A stretch of 64,000 bases of DNA from Proteles cristata cristata (lineage: Eukaryota > Chordata > Mammalia > Carnivora > Hyaenidae): contig JAESUZ010001057.1 in the NCBI GenBank assembly GCA_017311185.1, forward strand, positions 930,001-994,000, given 5' to 3'. A program made the position numbers and the translations under genes. Under the pieces are notes generated by a model that was not told the DNA's origin, searched no databases, and saw only the letters and a program-made list of their open reading frames with translations. Numbering within the stretch: the first letter of the stretch is position 1; every line of letters starts with the position of its first letter. Of the stretch, positions 32,560 through 44,306 are shown piece after piece.

Positions 32560-33330
32560 AACACTAGGGGGATGTGACGCAACGTTATGGAGGCCGCCAT
32601 TTTGTACGGAAACAAAGATCTGATCGTTTTTATAGCAATAATCGAAAGAAGATGGCTGCTCCCGCGATGTGAGGGATCTACAGTGGAGAGGGACCAATGA
32701 AAATTTGGTTGAAAATGAGATAACCTTGAAGGGACTAAAACTGATATATAAACTGGAAAAGAAGTTTAGTTAAAGGAGTCAGGTACTGGGTTGTTCCGGA
32801 CTCTAAAGGGCGGAGCCGACGCGTAAGCACCTTTGCGCATGTGCAACAGCTAGGCGGTTATATTTGAATACTTCACTGAAGCAGTCTGGGCGTTGTGAGG
32901 TGGAGTCGGTGGGTTGCTGCGGGGTCTTTCTGAGGACTACGCGGACCCCAAAACAGTCTAAGGAGCATTTGTCAAGGAGCTGGACTGCGGTGGGTAAAGA
33001 GAATGAATCTTTCGTTCCAGGCTCCCGGGGCGGAGGTTTTAGGTTTTTTATGGGCGCTCTGAAGGCCCCGCGGTGGGAGGTGGGGACCGCTCCCTCTCTC
33101 CGCCTGGCGGCCTCCGAAAGCACTGGGCCGGGAGTAGAAGTTTCTGCCTGCCTTCGAGGCCCTTTGCTCACCTGGGCCTGCACTTGCTGCGCTTTTCTCC
33201 TCCCTAGCACTTCTGCCCCCCCTTGCCCGCCCCCCACCCCCGGGCCCCTGGATCTGCTGGGATTGGGCGTCCGCGGCGCCCCGCCTTTCTATCTTATGTC
33301 AGGGCTCCCGGACTCTTCCTCCCGCGCTGC
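32560..33330 (+). promoter_or_regulatory. KNL1: KNL1 CpG island, promoter and probable exon 1
   Basis: A CpG-rich block contains YY1-like sites (GCCGCCATTTTG at 32593-32604; AAGATGGCTGC near 32648), an NRF1-like TGCGCATGTGC (32834-32844), and a CDE/CHR-like pair: GGCGG at 32853-32857 and TTTGAA at 32863-32868, five bases apart. CHR elements drive G2/M genes through DREAM/MMB, which fits a kinetochore gene. A non-coding exon 1 probably ends near 32993 (GGTGG|GTAAAG), with 32989 as an alternative. Start and donor are inferred; the 7.5-kb intron to exon 2 follows. Confidence 0.65.
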
Positions 33331-33724
33331 GACTCCCGGCGGGTTGTTTGTATTTCCCACTCGGTCTTTTCGAAGCTACAATTGAAGTGACAGCGATGCG
33401 TGTTTTTAAGTGCTCGACTGGTCGCAGTTCTTTTTGCAGTGCCTGCTCCGTGTGCTCGCAGCACTGCGCAGACATTCGGTTTCCTGCAGGAAAAGAACAT
33501 TAAAGCCAGGATCAGTACGCCACAGACGAGTTTTGGAAAACCTCTCCGTGTCATGTGTCGCTCGGAGTTAAAGCCCCTTTTTCTTGCTGCTTATCTCAGT
33601 ATTAAGAGTTTAAGAAAAAATTTTCTCAAAACAGTATTGCCAATTGGATTTTTAGAGATAAAGTTATAGAGATATGACAGAGATAACCAGAGCAGAGGTT
33701 TTCACTTCAGTTGAACTGGATCAC

Positions 33725-34000
33725 TGGAATTATTCAGGTATTTATTGGGTTCCTTGTCTTTTGCTAGGGCCAGGAGCGAATGATTCAGAGCCCCTTATCT
33801 GATGGGGTTCACACACAGTCCAGAAAGGAAAATGACTAATATACACAAATAATTAGAATTCAAGACAATGTAAAGGACAATAGGAAACTGTAAGGTGGGA
33901 TGGGGCACAGAAAAGGGAGAGCTTTTGGCACTGGAGGCTTTCTGGAGAAAGGGGCACATGAGGTGGAACTTGTAGAGAAAGATGTTTTGCTAAGTTGTGT
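33725..34000 (-). mobile_element. L2 remnant in KNL1 intron 1
   Basis: GGTATTTATTGGGTTCCTTG, then GGCTTTCTGGAGAAAGGGGC, pattern of antisense L2. Confidence 0.55.
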
Positions 34001-34169
34001 CAGCCTAAAATTTTGCTAATTAAAGGGTGGATTCAAGGCACTATAATTCTTAACCGCGTGAATGAAAAGCTGGAAATGTATGCAAGAGGACAAATAGTGT
34101 CTGGAGTGGTGGTATCAGTGACGTGTTTGATGCTAAATAAGAGAACATCGTAGAAGACGCTCTAGATAG

Positions 34170-34362
34170 TGATAATGCTGTTCAATAAAGCTTTCAGTGA
34201 TAATGGTAATGTTTTATATTTGCACTCTTCACCGTGGTTACCCACTAGTCACAGGTGACAACTGAACGCCTGAAATGTGGCCATTGTGAATGAGGAGCTG
34301 AATTTTCAATTTTATTTCTTTTAAATTTAAATAGCTTTTGTATTGGACTGCACAAGTCTAGA
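34170..34362 (+). mobile_element. hAT-type DNA transposon remnant
   Basis: CTGTTCAATAAAGCTTTCAG, CACTAGTCACAGGTGACAAC and TATTGGACTGCAC match the family seen at 7640 and 20000. Confidence 0.6.
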
Positions 34363-34429
34363 GCCTATAGCAGTGGAAGAATGGAATACTTTAACTCTAG
34401 GTATTGGTAGTGTAAATTCAGGAATAGAG

Positions 34430-34625
34430 AAAGAGCCAGATAGTAAATATTTCAGGTTTTGCAGTCTACATGGTCACCTGGTCACCAGCATGTTCTCTAT
34501 TGCACGTTCTTTGTTTTTTGTTTTGTTTTGTTTTTTTCTTCTACAGCCTATTTAAAATGTAAGAAACATCACTCATATAAGGGCTCATTTGGCCCCGTAG
34601 CTGTAGTTTGCAGACCTCCGAATTT
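34430..34625 (+). mobile_element. Second DNA-transposon-like remnant
   Basis: AAATATTTCAGGTTTTGCAG and TTTGGCCCCGTAGCTGTAGT match a common ancient DNA transposon; the family is not certain. Confidence 0.5.
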
Positions 34626-34907
34626 AGACTAGTAATTACCAAAATTTTTTAACTCATGGTACCCTTAGGTCAAAAAAAAAAAAAAAAAGCCAAAGAACAA
34701 AAAAAGGAATGGAACATAATAGTTCCATTTATTAAGTCATTAAGTCCAAACAACTTAAAAAGTTAAGTTATAATAAATTTATGACCTAACTGCTTAGTAG
34801 CCATTTGAAAAAAAGTAATATGCATAAATTGAAGGAAAAGATAATATATTTTCTTCTTATTTTTTTATTTTTATTTTTTTATTTATTTATTTTACTTTTT
34901 TTATATA

Positions 34908-36142
34908 TTTTCTTCTTAAATAATAACAATTATTTACTAATTGAATACGTTTCTTCTTTTTTCCCCATTATTTATTTATTTATTTACAAATAGTTTATTG
35001 TCAAGTTGGTTTCCATATAACACCCAGTGCTCATCCCCACAAGTGCCCTCCTCCATGCCCATCTCCCCCTCCCCCCAACACCCATCAGTCCTCAGTTTGT
35101 TCTCAGCATTCAAGAGTCTCTTATGGTTTGCCTCCCTCCCTCTCCCCCACCATTTCCCCCCTTCTTTTCTCCCATGGTCCTCCATTAAGTTCCTCCTAAT
35201 CCTCCTATATGTGCAAACATATGATATTTGTCCTCTGCCTGACTTATTTCGCTAAGCATAACACCCTCAAGGTCCATCCATGTTGCTACACATGGCCAGA
35301 TTTCATTGTTTCTCATTGCCATGTAGTATTCCATGGTATAGATAAACCACATCTTCTTGATCCATTCATCTGTCGATGGACACTTAGGCTCTTTCCAGGT
35401 TTTAGCTATTGTGGAGAGTGCTGCTATGAACATTGGGGTACATGTGCTCCTATGCATCAGCACTCCTATATCCCTTGGGTAAATTCCTAGCAGTGCTATT
35501 GCTGGGTCATAGGGGAGGTCTATTGTTAATTTTTTGAGGAACCTCCACACTGTTTTCCAGAGGGGCTGCACCCGTTTACATTCCCACCAGCAGCGTAGGA
35601 GGGTGTCCGTTTCTCCACATCCTCGCCAGCATCTGGAGTCCTCTGATTCGCTCATTTTACCACGCTGGCTGGTGTGAGGTGGTATCTAAGTGTGTTTTGA
35701 TTTGTATTTCCCTGATGAGGGATGCTGAGCATCGTTTCGTGTGTCTGTTGGCCATCTGGATGTCCTCTTTGGAGAAGTGTCTGTTCATACCTTCTGCCCA
35801 TCTCTTCACTGGGTTGTTTGTTTTTCGGGTGTGGAATTTGGTGAGTTCCTTATAGATTTTGGATATTAACCCTTTATCTCATATGTCATTTGCAACTATC
35901 TTTTCCTGTTCCGTCGGTTGCCTATTAGTTTTATGGATTGTTTCCTTTGCCGTGCAGAAGCTTTTAATCTTGATGAGGTCCCAATAGTTTATTTTTGCTC
36001 TTGATTCTTTTGCTTTTGGGGATGTGTCAAGTAAGAAATTGCTGCGGTGGAGGTCGAGGAGGTTGTTTCCTGCTTTCTCCTCTAGGGCTAATTGAATAAT
36101 TTTCTTCTTAAATAATCACAGTTATTTACTAATTGGATATGT
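34908..36142. repeat. 43-base direct repeat around the L1
   Basis: TTTTCTTCTTAAATAATAAC... at 34908-34950 and the matching copy at 36100-36142 differ at four positions. A partial third copy (ATATTTTCTTCTTA) lies near 34845-34858. Confidence 0.85.
34972..36097 (-). mobile_element. 5'-truncated felid L1 (antisense) in KNL1 intron 1
   Basis: From the 3' end ACAAATAGTTTATTGTCAAG through ORF2 sequence (TATTCCATGGTATAGATAAA, GGTCATAGGGGAGGTC). A broken ORF2 frame of 156 codons remains at 35185-35655 on the minus strand. It is flanked by a 43-base direct repeat. Confidence 0.93.
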
Positions 36143-36795
36143 CTGCCTGTTGAACACTACACAACTCCTCAAATCTTGGACTCATACCGGACACTGCCAC
36201 CCTCATCTCCTGTACCACATTGATAAAAAGTATGTGCTTCATATCATAGCAACTGCCAGAAATCTAACTTTGCAATAATATGTTATCAAAACTAATGTAA
36301 ATCAAACAGTACTGTTTTTAACTAGTAGTTGTCATGGTGCCTGACAGATGCCAAGAATTGCTGTTTCTCTCAACAATTTAAAATCCTAGGACACTTCTGT
36401 GAGTATGTTGTAGCAGCCTTGGGTGCCAGGTGCACACTTTTACAACCAACCAATAATTAGTTAATGAGGCAGTAATAAAGAGTTCAACCATAACAGCATT
36501 TTACAAATGAAGCTTAACATGATGATCTGCGGTACCCTGTATGTGTTGAAAGTGGAACTTACAGTTATATAATAGAGTTTTTTTGTTTTTTTTTTTAAGG
36601 AGGACCCAAATAAGGTTTCGTCATTTAAATAAGTTCTTATCATTTAAATAAGGAATCTCATCATTTATTTAAGTGCTGCAGATTGGTAGGTACCAATTGG
36701 TAGGTGCTGCATGTTAGATAGGAATGATGTTCAGTGACTATTTCAAACAGTGAAGATGTTTAGGTGATCTTGATTTGACAGTATTTAATATTTTT
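36143..36795. other. KNL1 intron 1, unique part
   Basis: TCATTTAAATAAG occurs about three times at 36620-36672 as a small irregular repeat. No coding signal. Confidence 0.45.
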
Positions 36796-36809
36796 ATCTG
36801 TGAATTTTG

Positions 36810-37030
36810 TTTTTTATTATAATTTTAATATTTATTTATTTTTGATAATCTGAGATAGAGCATGAGTGGGGGAGGTTCAGAGAGAGAGAGAGAGACACAG
36901 AATCTGAAGCAGGCTCCAGGCTCTGAGCTATCAGCGCAGAGCCCGATGCAGGGCTCAGACTCACAAACCCATAAGATCATGACCTGAGACAAAGTCCAAC
37001 GCTTAACTGACTGAGTTACCCAGGTGCCCC
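36810..37030 (-). mobile_element. Can-SINE
   Basis: Perfect 13-base duplication TCTGTGAATTTTG (36797-36809 and 37031-37043). Confidence 0.93.
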
Positions 37031-37119
37031 TCTGTGAATTTTGAATATGTCACTGAACTTAAAGATATTCCCAAAAGGAGAGAAACTATGCAAGTTAGTG
37101 ATGATAAGGTAACTTAAAA

Positions 37120-37620
37120 GAATTGTTAATTACTCATTCAGCAAATATTTATTGAGCTATTATTTACATAGCATGTGCTAGTTTCTCAGAATATAACAGT
37201 GAGCATAAGAGACACCAGCCTTATTCTCATAGAGTTCATTATTGGGTTACAGGTAGTTTGAGGGAAGTAACAAGAATAACTACATAACAGGCTTTTAGAT
37301 TACAGTTGTGGTAATGCTACAAAAGAGACATACACAGTGCTGCAAAGGGTGATTTTTGTGATTTTTTTTTTTTTTTGTCAAAAGAGAATAGCACGTATAA
37401 ATTAAGTGAATTAAGTGGCTCAGGAACAAGCTTTGTGTGTGCAGGAATAGAAATGCCAGTGTGGCTAGCTAGCATAGTGAGGAAGACAGTAGCGTGAGAT
37501 GAAGTGTGAAGTCTGAGAGGCAAGTAGAGACCAGATCTTGTAGAGTTTCCTAAGTCCTGGTGAAGAGTTTATTCTCAGTACCTCGGGAAGCCATTGAAGG
37601 GTTTTAGGTAGGTGAGCATC
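37120..37620 (-). mobile_element. L2 remnant
   Basis: CATTCAGCAAATATTTATTG at the start, then later 'GAAGCCATTGAAGGGTTTTAGG'; antisense L2-like. Confidence 0.55.
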
Positions 37621-37654
37621 TTAAATGTAACTTATGTTTAAGAAGATAACTGTC

Positions 37655-37787
37655 AAGGTACCTGGGTGGCTCAGTTGGTTAAGCGACCTCTCTTGGTTTC
37701 AGCTCACGTCATGATCTTATAGTTCATGGGAACAAGCCCTGAGTTGGGCTGAGCACTGCTGCACTGACAGAATGCAACCTGCTTGGG

Positions 37788-37836
<49 letters not shown>

Positions 37837-37909
37837 TTTCCTCTCTCTTCCCCTTCCCCCTCCACACAGTCTCTCTCTCTTTCTCAAGATAAATAAAACT
37901 TAAAAAAAA
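37655..37909 (+). mobile_element. Can-SINE with expanded (CT)n
   Basis: The CT part of the tail is expanded to about 44 bases (37791-37834). Flanks AGAAGATAACTGT / AAAAGATAACTAT. Confidence 0.88.
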
Positions 37910-38235
37910 AAAAGATAACTATGTAAAGAAGGGACTATGAGGGATCAGAATGAAAGTAGGGAGACCATTAGGTGGATTTTACAATAGTTTACATGAGAAA
38001 TAATTGTAGGTTGAACTGTGGTGGGGGCACTAAAGACAGAAGTGAATGCATTTGAATATATAAAATGCATGTGGGATATATATTGGAAATAGAACTACTA
38101 AGATTTGGTGGTTAACAGAAGTGGAAATAGCTACTGTACTTGTTTAATCTCAGAGGGAAATCGTCAGTTTCACCATTAAGTTGATGTATGCTGTTGGTTT
38201 TTTAAGTAAATATGGCTTGTTAGATTTAGGAATTT

Positions 38236-38440
38236 GGGGTGCCTGGGTGGCTCAGTTGGTTAAGCATCTGACTTTATCTCTGGTCATGATCTCATGGTTT
38301 GTGAGTTTGAGCCCCACATCAGCCTCTGTGCTGACAGCTCAGAGCCTGGAGCCTGCTTCAGATTCTGTGTCTCCCTCTCTGCCTCTCCCCTGCTCATACT
38401 GTGTCTCTCAAAAATAAACATTTAAAAAAAAATTTTTTTT
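38236..38440 (+). mobile_element. Can-SINE
   Basis: Full-length plus copy in KNL1 intron 1, with weak TGGAATTT-like flanks. Confidence 0.85.
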
Positions 38441-38797
38441 AATGGAATTTATCTTCTCTTCCTAGTTTGTTAGGCTCTTCTTTTTTTAAACATGAAAGGA
38501 TGTTAAAGTTCAAACTTTTTTCATCTGAGATGATCGTATGATTTTTCCATTTTAATCGCTTGGTATGGCAAATTGTAAAGTTGGTTTTCTAATGTTGGAC
38601 AAGTTTTGCATTACTGGAATAAAACCAATATGACTAAGATGTATTATTCTCTTTACAAATTGTTGGCTCCTTTTTGCTGTCTTATTTAGGATTTTTATAT
38701 TTATGGTGCTGAAACTGGTGGCATGTGATATTTCCTTTCTTGTATCATATTTATTTGGTGTGGGGATGGGTGTATATGTGAGATGGAGATGGTTGCC

Positions 38798-38898
38798 AAG
38801 TAAGAGCTTTCGTTAAATACAAAATAATTATCCTAGGGACGCCTGGGTGGCTCAGTAGGTTAAGCATCTGACTTCTAAAGTAAGAACTTTGATTGAAT
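38798..38898 (+). mobile_element. SINE head-only fragment with flanking direct repeats
   Basis: Only GGGACGCCTGGGTGGCTCAG through CATCTGACTTCT (38836-38876) is present. It is flanked by AAGTAAGAGCTTTCGTTAAAT and AAGTAAGAACTTTGATTGAAT (four differences). Confidence 0.7.
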
Positions 38899-39033
38899 AG
38901 TTTATATATATGGTATTAATGATGTGACAGAAATGCTAATATCGTTGGGTAAAAATATGTAGGTTTTATGTTTTCTGAAGTTTGCAGTAATTTTTTTTCT
39001 TACCTAGAGGTGAGGTTCTAAAGTTAATGCATA

Positions 39034-39242
39034 GGGGTACTTGACTGGCTCAGTCGATTGAGCGTCCTTCTCATGATTTCGGCTTAGGTCATTGTCCCAG
39101 GGTCATGGGGTCCAGCCTCTTGTTGGTCTCAGCTCTGAGTGTAGAGCCTGCTTAGGATTCTCTCTCTCCCCCTCTGTCCCTCCCCCATGCATGCACGTGC
39201 TCTCTCTAAAATAAAAAAAAAAGAATAATAAAATTTAAAAAA
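39034..39242 (+). mobile_element. Older Can-SINE
   Basis: Flanks TAAAGTTAATGCAT on both sides. Confidence 0.85.
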
Positions 39243-39382
39243 TAAAGTTAATGCATTTAGTACAGTTATGTGTAGATAGGAACTCAGACCAGTTGAGGAA
39301 ACTTCAGCTTATGTTTCTTATTTCACATTTGGAAAGAGAAATACTCATTGAGTGGAATTGTAAGCATGATCAGCTACACTTT

Positions 39383-40090
39383 ATTTTATTTTATTTATTT
39401 TTTTATTTTTTTAATTTCTGGGAGAGAGACAGACAGTGACAGAGAGAGACAGTGTGAGCAGGGGAGGGTCAAAGAGAGAGAGGAAGGTACAGAATCTGAA
39501 GCAGTCTCCAGTCTCTGAGCTGGCAGTCAGCACAGAGCCCAATGCAGGGCTGGAACCCACTAACCGTGAGATCATGACCTGAGCTGAAGTCGGATGCTTA
39601 ACCGACTGAGCCACCCAGGTGCCGCTACACTTTTTTTTTTACTGTTTATTTTTTAGAGAAAGAATGTATGTGCAAGTGCAAGTGGGCAGAAGGAGGGGCA
39701 GAGAGAGAAGGGGACAGATCTGAAGCGGGCTCTGCACCGACAGCAGTGAGCCCCATGCAGGGCTTGAACTCATGAACGATTTGATCATGGCCTGAGCCCA
39801 AGTCAATGCTGAACTGACTGAGCCACCCAAGCTCCCCTCAGCTATACTTTTTTTATTTTTATTTTTATTTAAAAAACTTTTTTTAAAATTTTATTTATTT
39901 CTAGGAGAGAGAGAGACAGCGTGAGCAGGGGAGGGTCAGAGAGAGAGGGGGTGACAGACTCCGAAACAGGCTCCAGGCTCTGAGCTGGCAGTCAGCACAG
40001 AGCCCAACGCGGGGCTTGAACCCACGAACTGCGAGATCATGACCTAAGCGAAAGTCGGACGACCAACCGACTAAGCCACCCAGGTGCCCC
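39383..40090 (-). mobile_element. Three antisense Can-SINEs in series at one target
   Basis: Copies at 39383-39623, 39634-39837 and 39850-40090 (the last of the young subfamily). Target CAGCTACACTTT recurs at 39371, 39624, 39838 and in part at 40091. Confidence 0.88.
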
Positions 40091-40532
40091 TACTTTTTAA
40101 ATGTTATTTTCATGTCTTAAAGATTTTTTGCTCAGTACTTATGGTTGAATCTTCATAATGTAAATATGTATATTATTGCATTCACTGTATTTTGAAACCT
40201 AATTTCATTTGGGGATTGAATTATTATATAATCCACAAATCCTTATAAACTAAGGCGAATTTTTATTTGAACTATTAATACCCATATCATCCCAGTTAAA
40301 GTTAGTTACTGATTTTATATTGAATATGAGAATTTTCCAGGAGTATTAATTATAATGGGGTAGTTTAAACTCAAAATTCCTCTTGTTATAGCCCCATAGT
40401 ATAGCTTTTGCTTCCCCTTTTTTGGTCTTCCCTCAGAAAGTAATCCTGAAGTCACAACTTTGCTACTAATCTCTTTATAGTTTTTATTCCTTTTCTTTCT
40501 TTCTCACCTTTTCTAATGTATATTTGTTTCAG
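40091..40532. other. KNL1 intron 1, end
   Basis: AT-rich unique sequence leading to the polypyrimidine tract of exon 2. No other feature is seen. Confidence 0.5.
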
Positions 40533-40587
40533 AAAAAGATTTTCTTCAAAAAATGGATGGGATGTCTTCAGAGGCTAATGAAGAAAA
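40533..40587 (+). CDS. KNL1: KNL1 exon 2 (start codon)
   Basis: The acceptor TTTGTTTCAG ends at 40532. Twenty bases of 5' UTR precede ATG at 40553. The donor is AA|GTAAGT after 40587. Encodes MDGMSSEANEE plus two bases. The Kozak context is AAAATGG, with A at -3 and G at +4, which is strong. Confidence 0.92.
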
Positions 40588-43500
40588 GTAAGTTCATGCA
40601 GTATAACTAAAAATGTTAAACTCTGTCAGAGAAAGATACTTTTCTGTAAGACCAACTGATAACTTCTGAAACTGTTTACCAGTTTGTTGGGGGGGGGAAG
40701 AAGTAAATGTTACAAAGTCATAGCTCTCTTCGCCTTATCTTTGTGTTTACATATGTAGTGTCAAAATTAAGAGGTACTTTAGAGACCATCTCCCATCCCT
40801 TCAATTTAAGGATGGGAAAATTGGGGCTCAAAGAAATGAAGTGATTGGTCTAAAATTGGCATCACAAATTGGTGGTCTGTTTACAGCCTACATCTTTTTT
40901 TTTCCCCTTAAAAATTGTTTTCACATTTTTTAATTAGTTGCTAAAATTTATTCTTGAAAAATTGAGTGTAACAACACTAGGCTCATATTCTTGTGGCAGC
41001 CGCTAACTGATCAGAGTAAGGACTGTGATTAGACCAACTGGGAACTCTCCATTATCATCTCAACACTGCCTATTTTTCTTGCATTTTCTAAATTATCTGT
41101 TTGACCTCCAAAGGCATTTTAATTTTCAAAACCTAATCTAAAAATCACATAGTAGTAAAACCAGAGCTAGAGTCTCTTGGTTTATGACCTATTTATCTTA
41201 TAATTGTACCTCTAGGGGCACCTGGGTGGCTCAGTTGGTTAAGCATCCAACTTCAGCTCAGGTCATGATCTCATGGTTCGTGGGTTTGAGCCTCATGCCC
41301 AGCTCTGTGCTAATAGCTCAGAGCCTTGAGCCTTCTTCGGATTGTGTGTCTCCCTCTCTGTCTGCCCCTCTCCTGCCCATGCTGTGTCTCTCTGTCTCTC
41401 AAAAATAAACATTAAAAAAATTTTTTTAATTGTACCTATGTACATATGGTATGTTATTTTGTACTCATGGTTTTTCTAGAGATATTTTTATAGTATACAA
41501 TAAGTATTTTAAAACACTGACTTTCTAAATACTGAATTTAACATCTTATAAATCTTGCTAAGTGAAAGTGATACCATGTGTTAAGTGAAAGTGATGGCCA
41601 ATTTAGGGATGCTGTGATGATGGCTTTTGAAAATTTAGTCTTTCACCAATGTGTCTGTAAATTTTTTTTCCTTTTTCAGTGACAATATGGAGAGACCTCT
41701 TAGAAGAAGACATTCCTCAGTAAGAAACACTTAAGTTAATAATTTTTATCTTTCTTTGAGTGATGACTATGTGCCACAGTAATTTTGATGTTAGCATCAC
41801 CATCTGGCTCTACTTTGCTCTCTGGATAAAAGCCTAAAATATTTAACCTGGTTACACAATTCTATAAATATACTAAAATTTGTATTTTATTAATTTCATG
41901 GTAATTTTGTGAATCGTATGCTGTGTAAATTGTACTGTTTTGTTACAGTGCAATTAAAAAATGTATTTAAACAGTGTAGCAAGACACAAAAAATCCAATT
42001 CAAACTGATTTAAGCGCAAAATTTATTGGGTTTTGAGGGGCGTCTGGGTGGCTTAGTCGGTTAAGCGTCCGACTTTCGCTTAGGTCATGATCTCGCGGTT
42101 CGTGGGTTCGAGCCCCGCGTCGGGCTCTGTGCTGACTGCCAGCTCAGAGCCTGGAGCCTGTTTCAGTCTGTGACTCCCTCTCTTTCTGACCCTCCCCTGC
42201 TCACGCTGTCTCTCTCTCTCTCTCTCCTAGAAATAAATAAAACATTTAAAAAAAAATTTATTAGGTTTTGAAATTGAAAAATCCAAAGATAAGGATGACT
42301 TTTGGCACAACTTAACTGACCAGGGGTTCCAATAATATCACCAATACTAGGATGATTTTTCTCACTTTTCTACTCTGATTGCTTCTCTGTGTAATCTCCA
42401 ATGTCAGACAGGCTTTCTCCCCATGATTACTACAGTATGTATGGCTCTCCCAACTTCCAGTGTCAGATCCTAAATGAAAAAGTGTCTATTTCCTCAAGAT
42501 AAAACAAAAACAAGACTCAGGATTGAATCCTCTTGGCTCAGTTATCTTGTTATAGGTCAAGTCCTCATTCCTAAACCACTCATTATTGATAAGAGAATAC
42601 CATGTGCATATTGTTGTAGACCAGAGCTACATGTTGTACGTTAGGGTTGGGGTGGAGCTTACTCAGAACACATGGGATAAAGGTACGCAAAATAATTGAG
42701 GTAGGTGAGCAGGGAGAAGGAAGTAGATGCTGAGTATTTAAACCAGCCACAGAGTATAGAACTGAGGAGTTTTAGAGCTTTCAGAGAAATTTAAACATCT
42801 CTGCCTTTCTCCTTATGATATAACTTGGACTGATTATTAACAGATACGCCACATTTTATTGAATAATTCTAATTCTTTTAGATTTTGAAACCCCCAAGGA
42901 GTCCTCTTCAGGACCTGAGAGGTGGGAATGAAACAGTTCAGGTAAGTCTCTGGTGCAAATACTTTATAGATTACTATTTTTAGTGACAATTTTGATAGGA
43001 ATTTATTTGCTATATGAAGAGAGACCTCATAAATGATTTTAGTTGAATGTATACAAATAAGCATCCCCTGGCCTTCAGGTTAAAATCCAAACTCTTGAGT
43101 AAGCTGGCACTCTTGATTTTTAACCCCCATTTGCTTTTCCAGCCTTCTTACTTGCCACTCTCACACATATATCTCACTATTCAGGATAGCTTGCTCTTCT
43201 GCAGACATGACAGACTGTCAAGTCTGCAAGAATTTACATGTGATATTTCCTCTATTTAGATAGTTAGTTCTTCATTCTTCTTTGTCCTCCCAACATTCTG
43301 TTAAAACTTTTTTCAAACATTTTGAAAAGTAGCAGGAATTTTATAGTGAATGCTCATATAGTCATCACTTAGATTCCACAATTAATATTTTATCAGACTT
43401 TATTGAAAATCTGTAACCCTCTTTATTTAGTAATTCCTATTTACCCTTTAAGACTGAATTTTGGTATAACTTCTCTCAGAAAATCATCCCTCAGTACTTT

Positions 43501-44263
43501 CTAATTATCTGCTATGTCCATTCTAAATTAAGAACTCTCTGAGTATGGGTACTTTTATCATGTGTTTTTTCAATTTATTGTGCCTGGTATAGTTGACTTT
43601 CAGTACATTTTGTTGATTGATGAAATGCATATAGTTTTAGAGACCATAAAATTCTGAATGCTCACTATACTTTGGCCTCTCTAATCTTTCCATTTCTCAG
43701 ATATATAAAGCTTTTTCCTGACTCAGGGCTCCTGCATACTTTTCACCTACTGTGCTTTCTCTCTACCCAGTGCATCATCTGACTAATTTTAACTGATCCT
43801 TCAGGTCTCAAATATACTTCCTCAAAGTAATCTTTCCTGATTCTTTTTTTTTTTTTAATGTTTTATTTATTTCTGAGACAGAGAGAGAGAGAGCGTAAGC
43901 AGGGGAGGGTCAGAGAGAGAGGGAGACACAGAATCTGAAGCAGGCTCCAGGCTACAAGCCAGCTGTCAGCACAGAGCCCGACGCGGGGCTCGAACCCACG
44001 GGCTCTGAGATCATGACCTGAGCCAAAGTTGGACGCCCAACCCACCGAGCCACCCAGGCGCCCCTCTTTCCTGATTCCTAAGCTAGATTAGGTTTTTCTT
44101 GTTTTAATATAGTTTTCCTTCATAACATTCATCACACTTTGAATTTTATATTGATGTAGATTTTTTGTTTGAATGTCTTTGTCACCATTAATCCCCAGTA
44201 TAGAGTAGGGACTGTATTTGTTTCCTTTATCATAATTTTTTTGTCACTCAGCACAAGACCTGG

Positions 44264-44306
<43 letters not shown>

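Noticed and set aside
32864..33385. 173-codon plus frame at the KNL1 CpG island
   Set aside because: It runs through the probable exon 1 donor into intron 1. Long frames are expected in GC-rich DNA, and no protein family is recognised.
35185..35655. 156-codon minus frame
   Set aside because: It is the C-terminal ORF2 remnant of an antisense, 5'-truncated L1.
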